NCBI GenBank assembly: GCA_007115705.1
Contig: QXEO01000143.1
Location: 1,760,176-1,824,175 of the forward strand
Length of the DNA: 64,000 bases
Direction: 5' to 3'
Origin: Dactylis glomerata
Taxonomy: Eukaryota > Streptophyta > Magnoliopsida > Poales > Poaceae
Positions within the stretch are counted from its first letter, which is position 1. Each line of letters starts with the position of its first letter. Below are positions 1 to 10,091 of this stretch, in pieces. A program made the position numbers and the translations under genes. The notes beneath the pieces were generated by a model, which saw only the letters and a list, made by a program, of their open reading frames with translations, had not been told where the DNA came from and ran no database searches.

Positions 1-783
1 CCCCAACAGTAAGCTTTTGTTCATATCTGGATGACATTACTGTATACTTCCAAACGATGCCACAAACAACGTCCGCAGTTGCACTCTGGGTTGTCAAATT
101 GGATGCCCTCATTGCACCTTATTTGGTGCAAAGCTGATTGACAGAGCATTAGCCAACAGATCCATGCAGACAAGTATGTTATTGGTTGATTCTCTATATT
201 ATCTAATGTTTATGTGCTTCTTAAAGCTGCGATTTTGTCTTGTTTACTACAATCAACTTAGTGTCTCTTAACTTCTAATATAATTGTTCCCATGAAGCAC
301 CTGTACATTCCGGAATACAGAATGAGAATAGCTACTGCACCTTTGTGTACTTTATCAGTATTCAGTAGCTTTATCAATCAGTATTGATGGTACAATGTGA
401 CAATTTAGATGAACCCAACTTGTCAGACCACTATCGCAAGCTCCATACCATGCCTTTGGCTTCATGTTTGGTCCGGGCCTAGCTTAGCTCGGACAGAGTT
501 AGTTCTTTCTCGAGAGAGAACACTTTAAGCATATTTGGAATCTAGTCTCAACGAATAAGGAGGACATCTGATCCTGCTCCCTTCACCCCCAACACACACA
601 AAACAGAGGGTCTCACAAGTAAAAGTATGAGAGAGACTGCATCACTGATTTATATCTTTGTACAGGCAAATAGTTACGTTCTGTAAAATTAATGGACAAT
701 ACATGATTACATCCAGCCTGTGTGGGACAAATAGGACATCTCTGTCATCGATGGTGCATGCCACAGTTCACAGCAAATTCTAG
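1..783. other. No recognisable gene or element
   Basis: AT-rich intergenic sequence. The only open frames are short and lack family features. I see no terminal repeats, splice-bounded coding blocks or RNA gene. Confidence 0.5.
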
Positions 784-785
784 TA

Positions 786-888
786 CTCCCTCCGACCCAT
801 AATACTCTTCGCTAATATAGATGTATCTAGACACATTTTAGTGGTAGATACATCCATATTAGGGAAGAGTAATATGGGTCGGAGGGAG
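786..888. mobile_element. Stowaway MITE (copy 1)
   Basis: A 103-bp near-palindromic element. It begins CTCCCTCCGACCCATA and ends with the matching inverted GGGTCGGAGGGAG, flanked on both sides by TA (784-785 and 889-890). This is the signature of Stowaway MITEs mobilised by Tc1/mariner transposases. It has no coding capacity and would fold into one long hairpin. Confidence 0.92.
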
Positions 889-1003
889 TAGTAGTATTTT
901 CCAAGCAGTGTCAGTACTAGAATCAGTATTGTGCAAACTTTTTTCTGACTATATGCCATTATTGTGACTAGATTCATTTTACCTAGTCCTTCAGAATTTT
1001 ATA

Positions 1004-1106
1004 CTCCCTTCGACCCATATTACTCTTCGCTAATACGGATGTATCTATCACTAAAATGTGTCTAGATACATCTATACTAGTGAAGAGTAATATGGATCGG
1101 AGGGAG
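1004..1106. mobile_element. Stowaway MITE (copy 2)
   Basis: A second copy of the same family, with TA flanks and terminal inverted repeats starting CTCCCTTCGACCC. The core reads toward TACGGATGTATCTA and its inverse. It is closely related to the elements at 786-888 and 1112-1214. Confidence 0.9.
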
Positions 1107-1111
1107 TACTA

Positions 1112-1214
1112 CTCCCTCCGATCCATATTACTCTTCGCTAATACGGATGTATCTACCACAAAAATGTGTCTGGATATATCTATATTAGCGAAGAGTATTA
1201 TGGGTCGGAGGGAG
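1112..1214. mobile_element. Stowaway MITE (copy 3)
   Basis: Third copy, separated from copy 2 only by the TA duplications and one extra base. It has complete terminal inverted repeats (CTCCCTCCGATCC / GGGTCGGAGGGAG) and TA at 1110-1111 and 1215-1216. Confidence 0.9.
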
Positions 1215-1216
1215 TA

Positions 1217-2122
1217 ATATTTTTTCAACGGTCTCCAATAACATTTTGCCAATCATACTATACAGGAACGCAGGTATGCGTGAGATAGCTAGGAACTAGA
1301 TGGATTATTTTGTTTGCTGCTCCAGCAAGCAGCCAGCTGCCACTTCCTTTTTTTTGGGTATCAGTGTCAATCTTTTGATTGGTGTCCGCGCTTTTTCTCG
1401 AGGCGAGACGAGCATGATGCCTTTTTTCCCCTTGATCCTGAGGCCGTCACCTTTGAGATTGTGATCTTGAACTTTGCAGAAGCAGTGGCATCTTGCTCTG
1501 GAAAACATCATCTGTTCTCGCTTCTGGCAGATAGCTGTGTCGTGTGTACAATAATGTAGACGCGAGAGAATTCTTTGTTAATAATCATCGCTTTGGCTTT
1601 GTATATTTCTTGTACTTTTATTGGTCAGCTAGGCACTTGACTGGATAATACCTATTCATGAAATAGAAGTGCTATAGATCTTTTTGTCAGTTTGTTAGGG
1701 TAGGTCTTCTGCCTCCAGGAGAGCATGGCGCCACCACTGGGCTATTTGTATTACCTATGTATGTTCCAAAATGTAAGACGTTTTGTTCATGGGGAAGAAA
1801 CTTGCAATAATGCCCCCGACAATAAATGTGGTCGGTAACACGCGTGAAGTGCTTACTTTCCTTGGCATGCGACTTTATCTCAAGAACCTGCTTAATTACA
1901 GAACGATCATCCTCATGTAGTTGCTGTAGTAGTCTATGATGTACAATTCAATGTTTGTATCTGACACCAGGGGCGGAGCTTCAGCCCTGCCCGGGCTCGG
2001 CTTCGTCCGGCAAGTGCAGTAAACAACGCAACATTAGGCGTTAATCTCCACTTCTCCATTTCCATCTCCATCTCCACTAATATAATATAATAAATATATC
2101 TCTATCTTCATCTCCATCTCCA
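1217..2122. other. Intergenic, nothing recognised
   Basis: No coding frame with family features and no terminal repeats. The stretch 2040-2120 is a simple CTCCAT/ATCTCC-rich tract leading into the Helitron-like termini. Confidence 0.4.
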
Positions 2123-2130
2123 TCTCTACT

Positions 2131-2440
2131 AATATAAAAAGAGAGAGTGTCAGATCCGGAGGATATGAACCGTCCACTCTATTAAATTGAACGTCCTAGA
2201 TTGCTTCAATGATATACGATTTGCTTTGCGCTCAAACTAATCCCCGCTTAGCGAGACCAACCGTCCCCACGACTCCATCTCCATCTCCACTAATATATAT
2301 AACATATAAATAAAACTAATATAAAAAGAGAGAGTGTCCGTCCACTCTACCAAATTAAACGTCCAAGATTGCTTCAATGATGTACGATTTGCTTTGCGCT
2401 CAAACTAATCCCCGCTTAGCGAGACCAACCGTCCCCCACG
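2131..2440 (+). repeat. Tandemly duplicated Helitron 5' segment
   Basis: About 125 bp is present twice. The block from ATAAAAAGAGAGAGTGTC through ATTGCTTCAATGA to CTTAGCGAGACCAACCGTCC occurs at about 2132-2260 and again at 2320-2433. The second copy lacks about 20 bp after GTGTC. Related sequence follows the Helitron boundary at 7801. Confidence 0.75.
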
Positions 2441-2479
2441 AGGCAATAAAGAAAAACAAAACCGTCCCCCCACGCACCC

Positions 2480-2965
2480 CGCGCACCGACCACCCAGCCG
2501 AGTAATCTTGCCCACCGACAAGCAGGCGAGTTCGCCGCACGGCAGGCAAGGCCGCCGCCCTGACCCACGCGAGGTCGCCGGCAAGAAGGCGAGGTCGCCG
2601 CCCCGCAGGCGAGGGCGCCGCCCAGACCTATGCGAGGTCGCCGGAAAGCATCCAGGCGAGGTACGTCACCCAACACGCGAGCTGGCCGCCCCCCAGGCGA
2701 GGACACCGCCCATCACTGCTTCCCCCCCCCCGAAGCCGCCACGCCGTCGCATCTCTGCCGCATCACGACCCAGCCACGCCCAGACGCCGACCATATGCGC
2801 GCCCAGCGGCCGACGACGCGCATGCCCAGACGCCAACGGTCTACGCGCCCAGCGGCCGACGACGCGCATGCCCAGACACCAACGGTCTGCGCGCCTCAGG
2901 CATATGCTTGTCGCCGTCCGCGCTCCATCATCGCTGTCCCGCCCGTCTTCCATGAGCAGCTGAAC
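2480..2965. other. GC-rich gene-like block inside Helitron A
   Basis: An abrupt rise in GC relative to the flanks, with overlapping open frames on both strands rich in Ala, Arg, Pro and Gly. Internal short repeats include GCGAGGTCGCCG and GACGCGCATGCCCAGAC, the latter twice near 2814 and 2861. The composition resembles captured first-exon/5'-UTR sequence of grass genes, but I recognise no protein family. The long frames are probably a by-product of GC content. Confidence 0.4.
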
Positions 2966-5476
2966 AAGTCCCGTGGTTGCAGACTGGTACGTGTTGTTCA
3001 TCTAGATTGTTGACTTTCTTCCCACTTGGTTGCAATTCTCCATGAAATTGATTCCATCGCTGCTGCTATGCGTGGTGATAGATGCCGTCTGGACAAAGAG
3101 ATCAATTTACAACTCTGTCGTGGACGAGGTTGTGTCAATTGGTGATGCTTCAGCTAGAGACGGCAATGAAAGGAGGAAAGCATTGCTTTGTGAGATTCAG
3201 CTACTTAACCAATTCAGTGCCTCATCATGGAAGGACCGAAACATTAACAGGATAACCTTCCACAAGGAACCCAACTAGATTCCGTTGTCAGAGGGCCCCA
3301 TCGTCGCCGTCCCATCCGCCTGTCAAGGACGCAGTTCAGGAGCTCGACGCCTCGACGTTGTTCACTTCCGCGGACTCCGCCACTCCGCCTACTACTAATA
3401 AAGTGGGTGATCTGTTCTTGTGTTCTGGCGCTCTGTACTACAATTTTTTTGGTCATTAACGCTGCAGGTCATGGCGTTGTCCCCCACTTCGCCTGCTACT
3501 GAAATAAAACAGGTGCTCTGTTCTTGTGTTCAAACGGCCTGTTCTACAATTTTTCTGGAGTTGTAAATTTTATAATTTCAAAATCAATAGATGTGCGAAA
3601 TCAACACTGTTTACCAATCAGCATACCAGACCTATCCCATTACCGTAGCCTAGCAACCGATTTTGTAATAGCAGAGGTAATGCCCCTTGTGCTCTTGCAA
3701 TTTGCAAAAACAGAGGTAATGCCCATTGTCTAACCATCGCTGTAGGAATGTACTCTATTCCGTTCTGAGATCCATGAGACGCATGAATATATGGGTTAAT
3801 TTTGTATTTTTTTAATACAGGAAGAAATAAGGTTAGTGCAATGAAGTTTTTAAATCAATGATACATAAGTAACAGCTTCAGTCATGACGTCCTTCTCGCC
3901 CCAGTAGTAACCGTGGCCAGCAGGACAGCTTCCCCGATTCAGTAGGGTTGATTGCAAAATGTACTAGCTCGATTTTCTTCATAATCTTTCCATTCAGATT
4001 TTGTTCACCACATGTCTAAGCTTCTTTCGTTATTTTTGGTAGATGGCTGATTTACAATACCTGAGAATTTGGTTTGATTTTGTACATCGGTGAGGCTGAG
4101 TTATTACATTACAAAGCATAAATTTCACTCCAGATATGACAAAGGATAGTTTCTCACTTTTTCCTATATTTTGTTTTGGAATTCGGATGCCTGTTATTAG
4201 CAAAAGCTTTGGTACTGTACTACTTGCAACCTGCAAAGCATTCTTCAGCTACCACTTTAAGATAATTGTGTGTTCAGGATTATATTTGGTTTAAGTAGTA
4301 TGGTTATTACAAGATAAAGCATTTTGTATCTAACTGATTATTATTGTCCTGTGGATATATCTTGATAAAATAAGAGAAATGGGAAAAGTGATTAATGAAG
4401 AGGAGTGCTAGACTCTCATGCCCACACTAATTAATCAGGTAGCATATGCAAATTATCTAGCATCTCACATTCAGGTATGACTATTAAATCCAAGGAATAA
4501 CGTTCTTGACATGATGTACCGCCGTACAGAAATGGTGATTCGTCAATGAAGGACTCATCGGTACGGCGAGGGATGCATGACTCTGGTTGCTCCTCCTCCT
4601 ATCAAGGATGGAGTCTTAAGGTATTCACTTTGGTTCGACTTCAACAAAAGAGGTTAAAATATCACACAAGTTCATGTGTATACATAAATATCAATTGCAT
4701 ACATGATTGGAAATGAGCTACTCATTTATTTCAACAATTTCAGTGTCCATCATTTGAACATGCTTTGTAGTTTTCCTGAATATAAAGTTAACCAAAGTTC
4801 TACTAAAATTTCGCTATTTCGATTCCAGAGGCTGTTGGCTAAATTACCAGAGCCACCTGCTCAACTCTGCCAAAGTTGATCATCCGGCCATCAAGAATTT
4901 GGCTGTGCCTGCAGGTCTCAGTATGGTGGCGGATTCAGGACTTCAGTATGCGGTATCAGAATTGGTGGGAGTCCTGCTTACTTCCTTTGGAAGGTTAATA
5001 TTTATTCCTCGGCCATGTTTTAGAGCTGTAGGAAAGATAGAAAATTGATCTTAAAATCATGCACGTGAAAGTTTGGTTCTACTCATCCTCCTCCATGTGC
5101 AATTTTTTAAACAAGTACTTCATATGTTGGTAAATCAAGGCTTTATATATTTTTTTTATAATAATACTATCCGTGTTGATTGGTTGTTTTCTTTAGTCCG
5201 TGGTCGCAGTTCAGGTGTCAAATTCTTTTCATGGACACAAATATAGTACAGTATTTATTATTATTTGTTGTATCGAACTGCTGCAGCTCCTGGACTGGTA
5301 ATTGAGTAAAATGTGTCATGGACCTATAGTGCTATCTTGATAATAAGGGATGTTGTAGTCTGTATTATCAAGTGAAAACTGTTTCTGTTTTTGTTGATTC
5401 TGCTGCTTGTGTGCTTATCCTCATAATACATATAATTTAGCAATTGATTGTTGAAGTTTCCATGTGATTTTTCCCT
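2966..5476. other. Non-coding interior of Helitron A
   Basis: AT-rich sequence with scattered TTTGCAG/TTTCAG-like acceptor sites and no supported coding exon. I see nothing else to annotate. Confidence 0.35.
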
Positions 5477-6345
5477 GGGAAAATTTGTCACGGGATACCG
5501 TTATTTTTCGGCGTTTGCTCAAACACACCGCCAGATTATGGCTTTGCCAGGTACCATTACAATTTTGTGGCATGTTTGTCAGAACACACTGCACTGCTCA
5601 AAACGAAAAGTCTTTCTTTTTCGTATCAAAGTACAACCTTACACTTTGCAAATATATCTAGAATTTTTTTCCCACAGACGAAGGGGACGAATCAGGCTGA
5701 GATAACTAGAAATATGAAAATTGGACAACAATTAGTCTCAATCGTGAGCCTTATTTATACAAGGATATGAATTAGAGATTACAGTACAATCAGTTCACAC
5801 CTAATTGTGAAGTCACACCTAATTGTGAAGGAATCAGCACAAAGACACAGAGTTACCCGCCAGGCACGCAGGACAAGTTGTCGCCATGGCTGCCGGAAGC
5901 AACGCGGTCCAGCACAAGAGCTCTCGCGTGAGTGCAGCCCGGAGTTTTCAAGGGTTGGCGCCACACCACGCCGGTTTCCGTTGGGTACTAGCCAACGATG
6001 GGGACAGGGACAGACTGGCGGGCGACGCGGGACAATGACTTTAAAGGGAGACGACGGCAGGGCGGCGAGAGAGATGGACCACTGGGAGGTTGAGGCAAAC
6101 GACAGCAGGCCCGCTAGGCGCTAGGGTTCTAAACTTGGAAAATTTCTAGATTTATTTGCAAATTGTAAGGTCGTAATTTGACACGAAAAAGAAAGACACG
6201 AAAAAGAAAGAGTTTCCGTTTTGGGCAGTGCAGTGTGTTCTGGCAAACATGCCATAAAATTGTAATGGTACCTGGCAAAGCCACAATCTAGCGGTGTGTT
6301 TGGGCAAATACCAAAAAATAACGGTGTCCCGTAGCAAATTTTCCC
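5477..6345 (-). mobile_element. MULE with long TIRs, possible Pack-MULE
   Basis: The two ends are inverted copies of each other for about 210 bp (5477-5690 and about 6130-6345). They start GGGAAAATTTG and share blocks such as TGGCTTTGCCAGGTACCATT and AACACACTGCACTGC. The 9-bp flanks (TTTTTCCCT and TTCTTCCCC) match at 7 of 9 positions, consistent with an aged Mutator-type target duplication. The interior, about 5700-6125, is GC-richer. On the minus strand it reads like a plant 5' UTR and start context (AACCCTAGCGCC, later GCAGCCATGGCGAC near 5886), so it may be a captured gene start. No transposase is present. Confidence 0.7.
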
Positions 6346-7766
6346 TTCTTCCCCAAATGAAAAATAATCAGATTTCTGCCTCACCGTTTGGACATGATAA
6401 TTACTTTTCCATATCTTATCTATCTGTGTCAGTTCTTTTTCTGCGTGGGTTTCACATGCACGGAGTTTCTGTTATTTCTAGAGTGCATGTGAATATGGGT
6501 AAATAATTGATTCTAAATAACTATCACCATTGATTTCGATTTATCAATTGGATATGTGCATCTCAGGTTTAGCCCTTTGCTTGCTTTAATAATGAATAAT
6601 TATGTTGCTTTTCGATGTTCTGGTGAGTGGCGACCTCTAATTTGGTAGATCTTTTGTAAAGTTCATTTGTGTTTACTACTCTAAATGAAAAAACACCATT
6701 TAAACTTCTCTATTTCTCTGTTCTACATCTATATTCAGTTACGAGAGTCTGCTTTAAAACTATGTTTGGTGCCATCGATGATCTGTGACAGCACTTACGA
6801 AATACTGCATGGCAGTACTTCAATAAACAATACAGCTCCTTTACTGTGCAGGTATGAACTTGAGTATTTACATGTGTTTGTTGTTGTTCTCGATCTGCAA
6901 ATAGCTGCGGTTTAATGGAAATGTCATTCACATGTTAACTTTTTTGCAGTTAGCTATCAATCTAATACGCATTCCTGATATATATAGAATAAAATCCCTT
7001 TTAAGGTAGCTCACCATCAGATTTGTTGAGTAATCAATTTTGACATGGTTTTGAATCTGTGGATACAACTATCAGCAAGAGTGAAGATATACTCTTTATT
7101 GTACAGTTTGAAATGTAACCCATGTGCTTGCTAAATATATGACCTCCATGTTTATAAGAGAAATTTTTATTATTTTCTAATATGCTTCTCGTACCACTAA
7201 TCAAATAGTAACTCGTGTACTTTTCAATTCATTTTGCAGAACAAGTTTGGGAAATTTATTATGTTTGATTAACTCTTGGGGTTAATCACTCCTCCATTTC
7301 TTGCAAATATTTGTTATTGTTGCGGAGTAACATCATTTTGGATTGCTTAGGGCATCATTTATGTTACTGTTGCAAAAATAAGAAGGTGATTGAATAGTGA
7401 CCCCTATGCCATTTTCTCTAGCTTCACTATGATGGAAATGTTTTACATTTTCACGCGATATAAAAATATTATCCTTATATTGTTATAACTTCTGGTCCAT
7501 TATCTTGAGGTCCTGTGAAAGAAAAATTCAATGGAGAATGAATTCATGCAGCCATGCTAGTTAGGTTCAGCAAATTTTGAGTCTCCATAGCAAAACCAAT
7601 GAAGAATGGGAGCTTCGTCATTAGAGCATTGAGGATGGATATTGACTACAATACTTTTGCAAAGCCCATACTAGATATTCATGCTTCTATTTAATTGTAA
7701 TAAAGGACGAATAATTATTGACATGTTTGTTATTGTGGACATCGCTAAATGTATATTAATCAAAAC
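6346..7766. other. AT-rich 3' half of Helitron A
   Basis: No supported coding frame. It runs to the hairpin that precedes the CTAG terminus. Confidence 0.35.
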
Positions 7767-7939
7767 GTGCATTGCACATGCACTTTTACTAGTTATTAAT
7801 ATAAAAAGAGCGAGTCTGTCAGATCCCAAGGATCTGAGCCGTTCAGACATAAAATTTGACGTACTACCAGATTGGCCAGATGTTGTATGATGTGCGATGG
7901 CCTCATCGCTAATCCCCGCAAGGATGAATTACCAGAGAG

Positions 7940-8275
7940 ATAAACCGTTCCGCCCACGAACTCTGCCCACAACGCTCACACGACGCCAGGCCGCCGCCCA
8001 CAAACGCCTCCAGGCCGCCGCCGCCGCACAGCTCCGCACGCCAGGACGCCGCCCACCACGCCTCCCAGGCCGCCACCGCCGCCGCCCACCACGCCTCCCA
8101 GGCCGCCGCGGCCGCCGTCCAGCTCCGCCGATCAGCGGCCACCGAGCAAGCACGCGAGCACCGCCACCCAGCGCGCACTCCAGGACGCCATCGCCGCAGC
8201 ATGCAACGCACGCTGGGCCACGCGAGGTCGCCGGACCCGCCATCCCCAACTCGACGGGAGGTCGCCGGGCCTGAA
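7940..8275. other. GC-rich gene-like block inside Helitron B
   Basis: Repeated CCAGGCCGCCGCC / CACGCCTCCCAGG units give Ala/Arg/Pro-rich open frames on both strands. It sits at the same position relative to the 5' end as the GC-rich block of element A and shares the GCGAGGTCGCCGG motif with it, so the two elements probably carry related cargo. No protein family was recognised. Confidence 0.4.
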
Positions 8276-8281
8276 TTGAAG

Positions 8282-10091
8282 GTCAATTGTTCCCGTCCAT
8301 CTCAACTTTATTTTGATATCTTCATATAGCCTGCCCTGTAGGAAGATAGACAAATAGACTAACTAATTGTGTAGTTCTCCTTCCCGTCTATCAATCTAGA
8401 TTAAATTGAGATTTTACACAAGGCGTCAGTTTCATAGTCTGAATTATTTGTTGCCCATAGTCTAGCGTTAAACTGCAATATTTTGAGATGTTAAAGTACT
8501 ACTCCATGGATGGAGCTATTTAATTCAATAATGTAATCCTTCAACTCTTACATTGCCCTCGGTTTGTGCCCATGAATCCCTGTTCCCTAATGTGCCTTCT
8601 CTTTGCTGATGAATTTCAGGCAGATTACAATGTTTACCGGCAAGCGCAGCTGAGTCTGTGACCAAGAATGGCAGCTTAGGCGGCTGGTTTATGTGGTATG
8701 CTATCTATTTCCCATCTATGGTCTCTCAGCGTTTCCATCTATCGAAAATATGTGAGATTTATGGACTGTGCTCAGAAAAGTGTTGTTACTACTACATCTT
8801 GTGAGATATCAGTGTACTGGTTGAATACTCAATTGCGTGACTCTATATAATTCAGAAAACACTTTTTCCTGTGACATATTGTTATGTCCATTCTTTGTAT
8901 TGTTTGTCTGGCCTGTTTGTCCAGTAACCATGGCAAGATAATTTAGCTTCACTAATAGCCTGCCTAACTTGTACCCCTGTCATTCCTTTGCATTGAAATA
9001 TAGTGTATTTGTATCTCATGAGTAATTGTTGCATTTGCACAGTAAAAATTATTATTATTGGCATTCTTTTAATGAACTAGCCTCTGCTGCCTGCTGCGTT
9101 GGTCGAGAGATACATGTTGCAACCATGCTACATGGCTGACAGCCCCATCTGAACTTCGCTGCCAATATGACTGATGGATTTTCAGGAATGTTCTGTTCAA
9201 AGAAAATATAGGTATGTTGTTCAGCCAATTACCTCTTGTTTGTTTTTCAAAGATATCTTATCTGCACTAATTTTATCATTTCTCTGCTGGCCGGAAAGCA
9301 GGTCGCTGCCCTTCCTTCTCTCATCGGGGATGCCCCGTTGTCACCGATGGTCCTCCGCACAGCCTGGGACAAAGAGGCGTCTGCGTTGTTCTTCCGGGCG
9401 GCTGGGACGCAAACACCGCTGCCCTTCTCCCCAGGATGAGCTGTGCAGCTCCCGAGGATGATGAAGGTAGTTGCTGCACCCGCTCACCACAAGTCTGACT
9501 GCCGGCGACCTGCGACCCTGTGCATCACCTGCTAACTCTTATGGGAACATGGCCTGGTACGTGACCTGCTGCACGGCTGCATGTGCTATGCCCTTCTAAT
9601 TGGTGGACACAATTTTCTCTCATGTTTATACATTCTTATACAGATTTTATAATATTGACTGGCCCTTAATTTGTGCACCACTGAAGGTGCTGTTGATTCT
9701 ATGTTTCCAAATTATAGTTTATCATACTATCTAATCGTGATTTACCAAACTCCAATGACATAAATCATGCGGAAGCTTTTAATATCTTTTTCAACATTTT
9801 GCTTTTTGCACATGAGCAAATTGTCTTTAAAACTATTCCATGAATGTATTGTCGGAGAAATATGAGAAAACCGGTTATCAGGATTTGTGTAAATATTCTA
9901 ATTGACACAAATGCTGAATAATTTCAGATTCTTTTATGCTTGTGTATGTCAACTGAATATACTGTAACCAAAACGTGCAACATTACTATTTCTGATAGGT
10001 TAACACTTTTGAACAAATCCTTACTTAAATCTGTGGACTGCTAACAGTGTCATTTGTCGAGAACAATGCCATTGATCGTTTCGCCTCGACT
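8282..10091. other. Interior of Helitron B, no gene recognised
   Basis: Mostly AT-rich. A GC-richer patch at 9300-9520 has a 60-70-codon open frame with no recognisable domain and could be a captured exon. Nothing else can be supported. Confidence 0.3.

Larger units (their letters stand above)
2123..7792 (+). mobile_element. Helitron-like element A
   Basis: The right end has the classic Helitron 3' structure: a short hairpin at 7767-7783 (GTGCAT, 5-nt loop, ATGCAC), five bases, then CTAG at 7789-7792 followed by host T. The left end is taken at TCTCTACTAATATAAAAAG (2123), a motif that recurs at other proposed 5' ends here (2278, 11510, 16741). No Rep/helicase frame is visible, so it would be non-autonomous. 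It contains a GC-rich Ala/Pro/Arg-coding-like block (about 2480-2960) and a nested MULE (5477-6345). The 3' end is well supported. The exact 5' end is uncertain because the 5' segment is duplicated. Confidence 0.55.
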
